The translations under genes and the position numbers were made by a program. Below, in pieces: positions 34,363 to 47,400 of a stretch of 64,000 nt of DNA (position 1 is the stretch's first letter; every line of letters starts with the position of its first letter). The stretch is from Corynespora cassiicola (Eukaryota > Ascomycota > Dothideomycetes > Pleosporales > Corynesporascaceae). The notes beneath the pieces are model-generated. The model made no database searches, was not told where the DNA came from, and saw only the letters and a list, made by a program, of their open reading frames with translations. The stretch covers positions 1,612,001 through 1,676,000 of the forward strand of contig JAEUWY010000016.1 of the NCBI GenBank assembly GCA_022059125.1, in the 5' to 3' direction.

Positions 34363-34458
34363 GCTAGTATTAAAAGTAATTAAAGTTAATATAGAAAGAT
34401 AAGTTTATTAAGAGTAGGCGGAATCTAGAAGTAGGCGGAACTCTTGTAGCCGAGCTTA
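34363..34458 (-). repeat. Family-T terminal inverted repeat, right border of AT island 3
   Basis: Read inverted it begins AGCTCGGCTACAAGAGTTCC; similarity to the left end of the island-2 element extends about 90 bp inward (ACTTTTAATACTAGC at both). No matching left end was found near 30700. Confidence 0.75.
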
Positions 34459-35806
34459 TAGCGCCGTACCCAGAAGGTGTTGTTACAGAAGTTTTAAGCG
34501 GCCAGGCCTGTTGGGCGTAAGTTGAAGGATAGTTATTGAACTTAACTTGGAGTCTTAGTACTTCAGCCGCAGCGCGACCAAGCTGGTTGAGCCTGTGATG
34601 CAGCACATGCAGCGTTAACAGCATTTAGAGGCTCGATAACAATCCTCTTTTTCTTGACGGTTTTCCCGGGACGGCTTAAAGAAGCCGCACTATGCGCAGC
34701 TGTACCTAGGTCATGCAGGATATCCTAAGCCAGAATGTTTGCCCAGCGCGACTACTGCACACAGCCTTCTATAAAAATATCGTAGAGTTATGACTAAGTT
34801 TATAGTCAGTCGTAAGAACCATAGAATTAATTATATTTAACTAGTGCAGCCGACGTACGTAATAAGCGAACAGACCAGACGAGTGAAGAGGCCAGACAAC
34901 AGACGAGCCGCTTTTACCAAGACTAGCCCGTCACACCCACCACCAGCTTAGTCGGGATTGCTCAAAAGTATAGGCGAGGTGGGCCAGAGCTGAAAAGTAG
35001 TTCTACTAACTTCGTGTACAGGTGCGCAACTCATACCCTGCCCTGCCGCAGCTGCTGCAGCAAAGGCGCTCTTGTTCGCTCGAGAGCGCAACACTAACTT
35101 GGCGCTTTTCCCCGAACTGATGAATAGCTTCTTATCTTTCGACTCCATCGCGAATGAGCAATGAGTGACTTCAGTCTCGTGCACGGCGCTCGGTTGTCCG
35201 AAGAGGTTCCGGGTGTCAGAATTACGCGCAGCACAACCGCCGGAACGATTCACGTATAGCGTTTTGCCTTACTTGATATATAATCTAATCCTTTTATTTG
35301 CACTATGTTATTCGAAGAGGCTACCCGCTAGGGTACCAAGAGTCGCTTGCTAACATCTGGCAGAGGCTAAGCACTATCCACTCCACGCGATCATTCAACG
35401 CTAGCACCACGAACCATTCAAAGTGTCTAGCATACTGTATCATGTTGACATGTAGCTATCTAGTACTCGACTCATGTTGAGAAACAAACGCCATTCAATA
35501 AATTCCTAGTCCTCAAGATAATCACACAAGGCACATCTGGGCAACGTAAGCAGGAGTTACTATACAACGGAATGGTCCTTCGTGCGATGTCCTTCCCTTC
35601 TATGGGTTGGAGTTTCTACCATGGGTCTGTTTATTGCAGCTTGGAGCTGAGCCAGTCGTGACCTGCAGCTAGTGTGCTAGAGAGGCGAAACCATGGTTGA
35701 CGAATTAAGGGCCTGTTTAGCAACTGCTCCAGATCGCATATAAAGCCTCCCAATAAGCTGAGTAAGCGGAAATAGCCGAAAAATAGCGTTCTATCTAGTT
35801 TAGTGT
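34459..35806. other. GC-balanced stretch with no supportable gene
   Basis: 1.3 kb of ordinary composition between two AT blocks. Open frames are short (at most about 100 codons; the largest, 34948-35253 minus, is Ala/Ser-rich and featureless). It could be remnants of an old gene or transposon, or unannotated non-coding sequence. No tRNA or rRNA was recognised. Confidence 0.5.
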
Positions 35807-37094
35807 GACGATCTGGACCCGAACACTGTTTCACTGCGTTACCTTTCTCTTTTTACTTTTAATTACTTTACTTTACTTTTACTTATTTTATTCTAAACTA
35901 GTTAGTATAAAAAGCTAGATACTTTTTATACTTTTTAGTTTCTTATATTAGTAATATAATATATAAATAAGTTGCGTATATAAGTAAGTTACGTATTTTT
36001 AAATATCTAATATATACGTAATAATATACTTAACTACTTTAAAAAAATATTATAATAACTTAATATAAAAAGTAACTATAGTAGCTATACTATTATTTTA
36101 TAAATATAAAAATTATATTTTTATTTTCTACAGTATATACAGCGCGTTTTTAACTACTAGCTACTACTAAAATAAACTATTTTTTTATATATTTTTTATT
36201 TATTTATTTTTTAACATTGCTTTAAATTATGATTTTAGTTTTTCTAGTTTTTATAAAAAAATTTTACTATTAAATTTATTTTTTATTTTACTTTTAATAC
36301 TATATAGTAGCTTTATTAACTTTTTAAAAAATTTTAATTTAGCTTTAAAGTAATACAGCTGAATAAACTATTATTTTAGTTTTTTTTAAGCTAACTAAGA
36401 ACTTTAATAATAAAAATAAATAATAAATTTTTATATTTTTTTACTTTATTATAAATTAATATTTATTAAACTTTTAGCTTATACGTGTTATTTAATATTT
36501 TAGCTTTTTATTAAATAGTTTTTAAAAAAGCTAATATAAATATATGTAGTCTTATATTAAGTTTTAATAATACTATTTTTAAATTATATAAAATTATTTT
36601 TATTTTTTAAAAGCTTACGCGTATAAATTTTTTAATAAAAAATTTTTAAAATTTTTTTTAAAGTTAGTAAAAAAATAATTTTATAAATATAGTTAATATA
36701 ATTACGTATTAAATTAATAATTTTATTATTATACGCCTGTTTTAAAATTAAAAAATACTTTATATAAAAAAATTAAAAAAAAAATATAAAAATATATATA
36801 AAAAGTATTAATTTTATTTATTTTATAAAAGTTTTAAAAAGTTAAAAAATTATAACTTTTATAACTATTAATAATAGATTATTAGTATATTTTTACTATA
36901 TAGCTCTGTGTATAAGTATTAAAATACTTTAGCTAATATGTATTTAGTTTATTAATTATTTAGTCTATTTCGCTAAGCGATATATACTAAATAAATAAAA
37001 TATTATTATTTTTATATTATAAAAAAAAGTAGTATTTATTTATAAAAATAATATAAAAAATTATTTAGCTATATATGTTAGTTCTCTAAATTAC
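35807..37094 (+). repeat. Family-R repeat, left part, host of G1
   Basis: Starts TGTGACGATCTGGACCCGAA, matching the starts at about 50907, 55620 and (inverted) 13027; RIP-like AT-rich beyond about 35840. The segment 36040-36340 recurs at about 56380-56690. It starts with TG and may be an LTR, but the end is not defined. Gypsy G1 interrupts it at 37095. Confidence 0.55.
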
Positions 37095-37536
37095 TATTAA
37101 AGCTGGGCTACAGGCTATAAACGAGGCTAGAAAGTAAGTAGCTGCTTAAGTTAATTCTTAGAAATAAGTACTAGTAAAATCACGTAAGTAAAATAATATG
37201 TAATATACTATACAGGTCTCTGTGTTAGCAATAAAGCATAATAAGTTAATAGTTAATTTTAAATAATAAATTTGCTAATAAAGTAAATATAATTATAAAA
37301 TATAATTATATAAACTATAAACTTAGTAGTAACCACGCTTACCTATATCTATTATAAACACTTACTATTAGTATTTATAAACGCTTACTTTACTAAAACG
37401 TAAGTTTTAAATTATATATTTTTTTAATTACGTAATATAGTACAGCAGTTTCTTTTTAAACGCGTAATTATATATATAATTAAAACTGCGCTTTTAATAT
37501 TATCTGCCCAGATTCTTCTAAAACTATATTATAATA
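37095..37536 (-). repeat. G1 3' LTR
   Basis: 442 bp, matches 43411-43853. The outer end TATTAAAGCTGGGCTACAGG is the mutated form of TGTTAAAGC..; LTR type 1 U3. Confidence 0.9.
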
Positions 37537-40500
37537 CTATTTTTTTTTTTTAGAATTTGTTTTTAAATTATATAACTAATTAGTAGTTTTACTTATAAAC
37601 GCTGTTACCCCGCGTTTTATAAATATAACTAATATATTATATTTTTTAACTTTTAAGTATATTATATTTGTTTTACGTCCGAAATTCGTCGCGTAAATAT
37701 TATTTTTTCTTTTTTCTATAATAAGTATTTTACTTTTAGTTAAAATTACTTTATTATATTTAATTTTTATCTAAAGTATACTAAATATACTAAACTTAGT
37801 CGCTTCTGTGTAAGCTTATTATAAAAATTACTTAACTGTACTTGTAATAAGTATTAAAAAAAAATAAATAAAAATAAAAAGTTATTAGCGCAGATAATAT
37901 TTTAGTTAATATAAAATAAAAAAATATTAAAACAGGCTGAAAAGCGTGCGAAAAAAAAAACGCTCTATTTAGTATTAGAAATAAAAAAAAATAGTAAGTT
38001 AGACGCTGCTTAATCTATAAACTATTCTACTACTAATACTCTAGTTAAATTTTTACCTGTAATATAGTTTATAATAAACTTTATTAATTCTGCTATTACT
38101 TTTTTTAATAATAGTTTAACAGTATTAAGCAATTTCTAAAATTAGTTTTTAGTTTTTATATATTTTTAAACTCAGAGTAACCTTTCTATTTAACTAAGTA
38201 TTCTCGTTCTCTAAATAATTATCAATATACTTTTACTTTTTTAACTTTAAATTTAACTTTTTTTTTTATTTTATAGTAGAAATATTTTTAAACTAGTATT
38301 TCAGCGTTAGCAGATTCTAATAATAATACGTAGAATACTAAATATATTTTAGTATTAGTAGAAAGTTAAAGTTTATAGTTAACTAGTTTTTTTTATTTTA
38401 GAATTAAAAATAGTCCGACTTTAACGTAATTTAATTTTTTACTTAGTTATATTATTTAAAAATTTTTTATAAAAAAATACATTTTATCCCTTTTTTTTAG
38501 CTAAAGTACTATTTTTTATTTTTAGTTAATATAAAAAATAGTCTTACGTTATGCTGTTTTAATATTTTTTTATAATTATTTATAAAGTTTTTATAATTTT
38601 CTTAATTTATCTATTACTTAACTTATAACTAGCTTAATTCGTTTTTTTTTAATTTTTAGTAATAGAAAATTTAAGTATATCCCGTGTAATACGTAATAAA
38701 AAAATTATTTTATTATTACTAATTCTCTGTTATTAAATGCGAGTGATACTATAAATAGTAGTAATATCTAATTATTCTATTTTTAGTTGCTATATATCCG
38801 TAAGTATATCTTTATAGTCTAATTTATTCTCTCTATTTAACTGTCTGTCTATAAATAGTATACTATAAATAATTTTTTTTTAATTCTAATAGCTGATATT
38901 AGTATTATCTAGTAGTTTAATATAAAAAGTTTATCTCTGTTACTAATAATTAATTAAAGTAATTTATAATATCTAACTACGCGATTTAGAATAATCTGTA
39001 CTAATTTTAGTATAGTATAATTATTTTTAAATAAAATTATTTCTGCGTATTTTATAAATCTGTCTATAACTACTAAAATAGTATTATAAAATATTTTAAA
39101 AATTAGATTATAAAACGTTAGTAGTTTAGTAATAAAGTTTATAGTAATATCTATTTAAAGTTTATCTAGTATTTCTATAGCTTATAGTTTTTAATATTAA
39201 GCGTATATACTATGCTTATTCTTTTAATATATTATATATTTTTTAATAAATTTTATTACTTTATTTTTTAATTTAGAGATGTCGTACGTCTGTTATATTC
39301 GTTTAATTATTTATTTAATATTTAAATATCTATATAACAGATTTTTATAATACTACTAAATAATAGTTTAATAAAGTTTTTTTAGTACTTATTAGTATAC
39401 TATTATAATAAAGTTAATACTACGTACTAGTTTTAAAATGCTATTTAATACTTACTTAAAAATAGCAGTTTTATTTATTAACTTAGTTTCTATAATATCT
39501 ATTTTTCGACTTAAAATATCTGCTTTTCTATTTTCTTTACTTAGTATATAAATAATTTTAAATTTATACTGTTTTAGTTTTTTACTCTATCTAGTATATT
39601 ATTAGTCTAATAGTTTAGTTATTATAAACGTTATTAGATTCTTATAATTTAAATATATTATAAGTTTTAAACAGCTTTCTGCGTAAATTCTCTAATACTT
39701 AAAAAAATTTATAATAGTAAGTAATTTTTTATTATAAATATTATAGTTTTTTTTAGCTCTGCTAAATTTTTTTAAATAGTAGATAATTAAATACTATTTA
39801 CTTTTTTTTTTTTTAACTAATATATGCTTTTATTACTAAGTCTAATACGTCTGTTTCTATACGTAAAAATTTTCTACTAATAAAAAATATAAAAACTAGT
39901 AGTAATATATTTACTTCTTTAAATACTTTAAAAGCTTATTATTAGTTTGTATTCTACTTAAATAGTATATTTTTTTTTATTAACTTTATAAATAGTAGTA
40001 TTTTTTCTAAATAGTAATTAATAAACTACCTATTAAAGTTACAGAATTTTAAAAAAAATTATATATTTTTAATATTCTTTAGCGTAAGCCAGTTCTTAAC
40101 TACTTTAATTTTTTTTAAACTAATTTTAACTCTATATTTTTTTATAATATATTTTAAAAATTTAACTTTTTTTTTATAGAATTTATATTTCTCTAGTTTA
40201 AGTTATAGTTTTACTTTTTTTAAATATTTTAGTACTGTTTATACGTGCTGGATGTGTTCTTTAAAGTTTTTAAAAAAAACTAAAATATTATCTAAATATA
40301 TAATAATAAATATATTTAGATATACTTTTAATATATTATTAATAAGTGTCTAATATATCGCAGGTGTATTAGTAAAACTAAATAGCATTATAAAATATTT
40401 ATAATACTTATACTACGTCTAGAATACTGTTTTCTATTTTTTATTTTTTTTTATACGTATTAAGTTGTACGCGTTTTAGAAATCTAAAATTATAAATATC

Positions 40501-43410
40501 TATACTTTAAATAGTCTATTTCTAAGTTTTTAAATATTTAGTAGTAAATATCTATTTTTAATTATAATATTATTAAGTTTTCTAAAATCTACACATAACT
40601 GTAGAAATCTATCTTTTTTAAAAATAAAAATAATTAAATATTCTGCTTCTAACATTAATTCGCGTATAAATTCTTTTTTAAAATTTTTATTAAAATATAT
40701 TTATAATAATATAAGTTTTTTTTCTGTTAAACTGTAGATAGACTTAAAAATTAGATACTTTTTTTTCTAAAAAGCTATTTCGCAGTTCTAAAGCTAATAC
40801 TTAAATAACACTTTATTATTTATTTTTTTTTAAAAAAATAGTTTTTATTTACTATACTTTTTAGAAATTATAAAAATTACGCAAGTTATTTTTAAAACTT
40901 TTATTTTTTTATTTAGTAGCTTTTTATTAGATTTAGTAAAATTAACTTTTTTTTTTAAAAGCGTTTTAGTTAATTTTTTACTGCCTATATTATTTAGCGT
41001 AATTTTATTTACTATTAAATACTGCTAATACGTAGGTTTTAATATAATAGCGTAATTATATTTTATAAATAAAAACTTTTTTCTTATCTAATTAATATAT
41101 AAGTTATACTTTTTAAACTATAGAAGTTCTAGAATAACGTTGTAGATAGCTGTATCTATAATATTAAAAAAAATTTCTTTCTAGTATTTTTAGATGTTTA
41201 TAATAGTTATAGCTTTTTAATCTATTAATACTTTTTTTAGTATTTTTTTTTTAGTTACTATATAAAGAAAATAGAGTTATTTATAAGTATACGTTTTTAT
41301 TTTATTACGCTTTACAGCCTGCTGTAAAAAATAGTTACGCTAAACTTTTATATCTAATAATATTTTTATTTAATATCTATTAAACTTAATTAATAGTTTA
41401 ATTAAGTTTTCTAAGTTAGTAGCGTATAATACTCTAGATTTATTTTAAACGCTAGATATTATTCTAAAAAAAACTTATTACTAAATTTATATAAACGTTT
41501 TTTATTTTAGTAACGTTTATAATTTTTATGTAGGTATATTTACTAAAAATTTTATATACATTTTCTGTTAACTAGTATATTTATTATAAGTTTTTTATTT
41601 TTATTTATTCTAAAGAAGTATTATACTTATTATTTATTTTATAAGTAAATATTATATATATTCGTTTCGCAGTTAAACTACTATTACGTATATTTATATA
41701 GTTTTTTTAAAAACAATTCTGCTAATATCTTATCTAAGTAGTAGATTTAGTATTAGTCTTCTCTATAGAATATCTATAAATAGCTTATATACTTTAAATT
41801 TCTTAAGTTTAAGTAGTATTACAGTTTTTATATATTTTAGCTTTATAAAAAACTTAGAACTGTGTTTAGTTTACTGTTAAAGTTTAGTAAAACTTCTAGC
41901 CTAATTTCTAAATCTAGTTAATTAATTTATTTTTATATTTTAAAACTACGTTGTTATCAGCGTTTCTCTAAGTTTTAATTTTTTTTATCTAAATTATAGT
42001 TTTTTTTTAAACGTTTATATATTATAAATAATTTTTTTACTATACAGACGTTTTTATTAAATCTTTTCTGTATTCTTTAAAAGCTTTAGCTAGTTTTTAT
42101 ATTTTTTTAAAATTCTAGTTAACTCTAAATGATGCGAGTTTGGGTAGTATACTACTATTACTATTTTTTTTAAACTCGTAACTAGTATTACTTAAATAAT
42201 TTTTATAATTATATACTTCGCGAAAAACTTTTTTTTTTTTAAAGCTAAGTTTTTTAAATTTAACTTTTTTAAAAATACTTTTAGACTCCGTTTAAGTACC
42301 TTTATTTTAATACTAAATATAATTAAAAAAAATTTTTATTTTTTTGTTTTGCAGTAGTTCGCTGTTATAAATAAATTTTATTTTATAAAATTTTTCTATA
42401 ATAATTTTCTATTTATTATCTGCGTTAGATTTGTTATTTAAAGTAGTTTATAATATATTTAGCTATTAAATAACTTTATTTTTTAATTAACAGTTTTTTA
42501 TAATATAGTCTGTTTTTCTACACGCGTAGCAAGTTATAGTTTTACTTTTAAACTTATTATTTTTTTTATTACTTTTTTTTCCCGCTTTCTAGATATTACT
42601 AAAAACTATTAGTTTATTACTATAAGTATTATAAATAAAATATATTATTTTACGTTTAACTTATTTACTAGTATTAGCGTTATAGTACTTTTTACTATAA
42701 CTTAGTTTAGTACGTTATTTATATTTTAAATTTTATTTTTAGTATAACTCTATTCGCAGTTTATACAGTTTTTAATTAATATTAATAAATTTATTTATAA
42801 GTTATTTAAGCGTATTAAGCTAAGCTCTAAAATATATAAGTTTTTTTTTAACGTTAGATTTAAGTTCTTAACAGTATATTATTATAAATACTTTATTATT
42901 CTATTTAGTAAGAATTAACAGTTACTAAAATTTATTAGCGTAGTTAGCAGCTAAAACCTGTTATTTAAAATATTAAATAGCTTATCTAGTAATTATATTT
43001 TTGTTAGAGACTCTAAAAACTTATTTAATTTTTTTCTTAAATTTGTTAAAGTTTTTTATTTATTTGTTAATATTATTGTTAGCTTTACTATTTTTATACT
43101 TAATAAAAGCTAGTTTAATTTATTAAAGTATTTTGTTTTTTATGTACGTGGCTGCGAATATAACGCGTTTCTTTTTTTTAATATTTTTATTTTAGAAATT
43201 AAAAAATAAGTTGAGCTGCAAAAGCTAGTTTTTAAACTTACTTTATTTTTTATAGTAAAAATTAGATATTACTACTTTAATAAAATTATTATCTGCTGTG
43301 TTAAGTTATATAATTATACTAGTAGTAGTTTTAGTACTAATAGTACTACTAGTTAAAATTAAAAATACGCATAATTCTAAAGTAGTACTTATTTTAAAAA
43401 ATATTTATAA
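37537..43410 (-). pseudogene. G1 gag-pol, RIP-killed
   Basis: Colinear with the less mutated G3 pol on the minus strand. The protease, RT, RNase H and integrase regions align at DNA level but hold stops throughout. A + strand segment near 37905-37990 retains a readable KQAEKRAKKKTLY stretch corresponding to the antisense frame of G3. Confidence 0.8.
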
Positions 43411-43853
43411 TATTAAAGCTAGGCTACAGACTATAAGTAAGACTAAAAAATAAATAGCTGCTTAGATTAATTTTTAGAAATAAGTACTAGTAAAGTTATA
43501 TAAGTAAAATAATATGTAATATACTGTATAGGTCTCCGTATTAGTAATAAAACACAATAAATTAATAGTTAATTCTAAATAATAGATTTGCTAATAAAGT
43601 AAATATAATTATAAAATATAATTATATAAACTATATACTTAGTAGTAACCGCGCTTACCTATATCTATTATAAATATTTACTATTAGTGCTTATAAGCGC
43701 TTACTTTACTAAAACGTAAGCTCTAAATTATATATTTTTTTTAGTTACGTAATATAGTACAGCAGTTCCTTCTCAGACGCGTAATTATATATATAATTAG
43801 AGCCGCGCCTTTAATATTACCTGCCTAGATCTTTCTAAAACCGTATTATAATA
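43411..43853 (-). repeat. G1 5' LTR
   Basis: 443 bp direct repeat of 37095-37536; inner boundary at 43411 (TATTAAAGCT). Confidence 0.9.
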
Positions 43854-43932
43854 ATTACTATAATTTATTTATAATTATTTAGCTAAATACTTTTTAGCTA
43901 ATTTTATTTTTTTAAAACTATGACTACTAATT

Positions 43933-44406
43933 TGTTAAAGCTGTGCTATAAGCTATAAGTAAAACTAGAAAATAAGTAGCTACTTAAATTAATTTTTAAA
44001 AATAAATACTAGTAAAATTATATAAGTAAAATAATGTGCGATATACTGTACGGGTCTCCGTCTTAATAATAAAGTATAATAAGTTAATAGTTAATTCTAA
44101 ATAATAAATTTACTAATAAAGTAAATATAATTATAAAGTATAATTTTGCGAACTATATATATATTAAATTCTATAAAATTTTATAGTTTTATAGAACTAT
44201 TTTTATAAAATTATAAAATTTATAAACCGCTAAGTTATAAATTTTAAAAATTCTATACTAAGTTTTTTTTAATATTAATATTTTTATAGAACTGTTACGT
44301 AACTTGTTTTAGTTTAATAAAATAATAAATATTTATTATTAGTATTTATTATTAGCTATTTTTTAAAAGCGTCGCCTGCGCCGCCTACTTTTTTAAATTT
44401 ATAATA
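43933..44406 (-). repeat. G2 3' LTR
   Basis: 474 bp. The first about 220 bp (+ strand) match the G1 and G3 LTRs; the remainder (TATATTAAATTCTATAAAAT..GCGCCGCCTACTTT) is unrelated to the G1 LTR. Confidence 0.9.
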
Positions 44407-47400
44407 CTACTTTTTTTTTTTAGTCTAATATTTTTATAAGCTAATCTGATATTATCGCGCAGTACTACTTATTATTATACTTATAAAAATTATATTAACG
44501 CTTAAAGTATTATTATAATAGTTACTTATAAACGTTGCGTAAAAAATAATTTAATTTATAAGCTATTATTACTAAGTAAAAAGTATAGAAATTATAAGTA
44601 TGCAGGCTGTTAGTTATATATACTAGTTAATATTTTACTTTTTAATTTTTTTAAAATTAATTCTAAAATAAATAAGCTAAAAAAAAGAAAAAAGTAACTA
44701 AAGCTATTTTAGAAAAAAAGAAATATTTAGCTAAAGCTGTTTTAGCGCGGATATATAATACGCGTTTTAAACTAAAATATTTATAAAAATAAAAAAAAAT
44801 TTTTTAAAAAAAAAGTAAAAATTATTTAACGCGGATTTAGAAGCTATAAAAAAATTAAAGTAGTTAGAAGCGCTAAAAGCGCTAAACTAAAAAATAGCTT
44901 TAATAAATTTTAAAGTTTTTACTAGCGCTGCAGTTATAAACTAATCTATTTTTTAATTTTTTAAACTTTTTAATAGTTATTTTATATTATTTAGTTTTTA
45001 ATTACTTTTAGAAAATAAATTTTTTTTTTATAAGTAAGTTTTTTTATTCTAATTCTGTATAGTAGTAGATAATATATTTTTTTTAATATTTTTTTAGCAG
45101 TTGCTAATAATTTTATAAATTTTTTTCTAATTTTTAAATATTTTCTAAATTAAAGTATTTTTTTTATTTAACTAGAAATTTTTAAATAAACTGTTTATTT
45201 TAAAAAAATTTTTATCTAATTTTACAGTAGTTTAGTAGTACTTTAACTTTTAATTTAACTTTTTTTTCTATTTTATAATAGAAGTATTTTTAAATTAGTG
45301 TTTTAGCGTTAGCAGATTCTAGTAATAATATATAAAATATTAGATATATTCTAGTATTAGCAGAGAGTTAAAGTTTATAGTTAACTAGTTTTTTTTATTT
45401 TAAAATTAAAAATAGTCTAACTTTAACATAATCTAATTATTTACTTAATTATATTATTTAAAAATTTTTTATAAAAAAATATACTTTATTTTTTTTTTAA
45501 CTAAAGTGCTATTTTTTATTTTTAGTTAATATAAAAAATAGTTTTACGTTATACTGTTTTAATATTCTTTTATAATCATTTATAAAGTTTTCGTAATTTT
45601 TTTAATTTATTTATTACTTAAATTATAACTAGTTTAATTTTTTTTTTTAATTTTTAGTAATAGAAAATTTAAATATATTCTATATAGTGCGTAATAAAAA
45701 AACTATTTTATTATTATTAATTTTTTATTATTAAATGCGAGTTGTGCTATAAATAATAGTAATATTTAATTATTCTGTTTTTAGTTGCTATATATCTATA
45801 AATATATTTTTATAGTTTAGTTTATTTTTTTTATTTAACTGTCTGTTTATAAATAATATACTATTAATAATTTTTTTTTAATTTTAATAGCTGATATTAG
45901 TATCGTTTAGTAGTTTAATATAAAAAGTTTATCTCTATTACTAATAATTAATTAAAGTAATTTATAATATTTAACTACGTATTTTAAAATAATTTATACT
46001 AGTTTTAGTGTAGTATAGTTATTTTTAAATAGAATTATTTTTACGTATTTTATAAATCTATTTATAACTACTAAAATAGTATTATAAAATACTTTAGAAA
46101 CTAAGTTCTAAAACGTTAATAGTCTAATAATAAAATTTATAGTAATATCTGTTTAAAATTTATTTAGTATTTTTATAGTTTATAGCTCTCTGTACTAAGC
46201 GTATATACTATACTTATTTTTTTAATATATTATATATTTTTTAATAAACTTTACTATTTTATTTTTTAATTTAAAAATATTATACGTTCATTATATTAGT
46301 TTAATTATCTATTTAATATTTAAGTATTTATATAATAAATTTTTATAATACTACTAAATAATAGTTTAATAAAGTTTTTTTAGTATTTATTAATATATTA
46401 TTATAATAAAATTAATACTACGTGCTAGTTTTAAAGTGCTATCTAGCGCTTATTTAAAAATAACAGTTTTATTTATTAACTTAGTTTCTGCGATATCTGT
46501 TTTTCAGCTTAAAATATTTATTTTTTTATTTTTTTTACTTAGTATATAAATAATTTTAAATTTATATTACTCTAATTTTTTATTTTATTTAGTATATTAT
46601 TAGTTTAATAGTTTAGTCGTTGTAAATATTATTAGATTTTTATAATTTAAATATATTATAAGTTCTAAATAACTTTCTGCGTAAATTTTCTAGTATTTAA
46701 AAAAATTTATAATAGTAAATAATTTTTTATTATAAATATTATAATTTTTTTTAGTTTTGCTAAATTTTTTTAAATAATAAAGAATTAAGTACTATTTACT
46801 TTTTTTTTTTTAGTTAATATATACTTTTATTATTAAGTTTAATATATCTGTTTTTATACGTAAAGGTTTTTTACCAATAAAAAATATAAAAACTAGTAGT
46901 AATATACTTACTTTTTTAAATATTTTAAAAGCTTATTACTAGTTTATATTCTACTTAAATAGTATATTTTTTTTTATTAACTTTATAAGTAGTAATGCTT
47001 TTTTTAAATAGTAATTAATAAACTGTTTATTAAAGTTATAAAATTCTAAAAAAAATCATATATTTTTAACATTTTTTAGCGTTAGCTAGCTTTTAACTAC
47101 TTTAATTTTTTTTAAACTAATTTTAACTCTGTGTTTTTTTATAATATATTTTAAAAATTTTTTTTTTTTATAGAATTTATATTTTTTTAGTTTAAGTTAT
47201 AGTTTTACTTTTTTTAAATATTTTAGTACTGTTTATATATACTAGATATGTTTTTTAAAGTTTTTAAAAAAAACTAAGATATTATTTAAATATATAATAA
47301 TAAATATATTTAAATATACTTTTAATATATTATTAATAAATATTTAATATATCGCAGGTGCGTTAGTAAAAATAAATAGTATTATAAAATATTTATAGTA

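Larger units (their letters stand above)
30690..34458. other. AT island 3: RIP-degraded repeat block
   Basis: 30690-30890 is a transition zone. 30890-31204 and 33330-33690 are the two halves of one repeat (colinear with about 10180-10690 of island 1), split by Tc1-like element d. 33690-34360 is unassigned AT-rich sequence. The block ends in an inverted family-T terminus. No intact gene. Confidence 0.8.
37095..43853 (-). mobile_element. Gypsy LTR retrotransposon G1, complete but RIP-degraded
   Basis: 6759 bp with direct LTRs and the 5-bp target duplication ATTAC at 37090-37094 and 43854-43858. Orientation is taken from gag/pol similarity to G3 and G4: gag near 43300-42300, pol to about 38150, all on the minus strand. 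Stop codons are everywhere; no frame survives. Confidence 0.92.

Noticed and set aside
34948..35253. 101-codon minus-strand frame
   Set aside because: Low-complexity Ala/Ser content, no recognisable family, no supporting neighbours.
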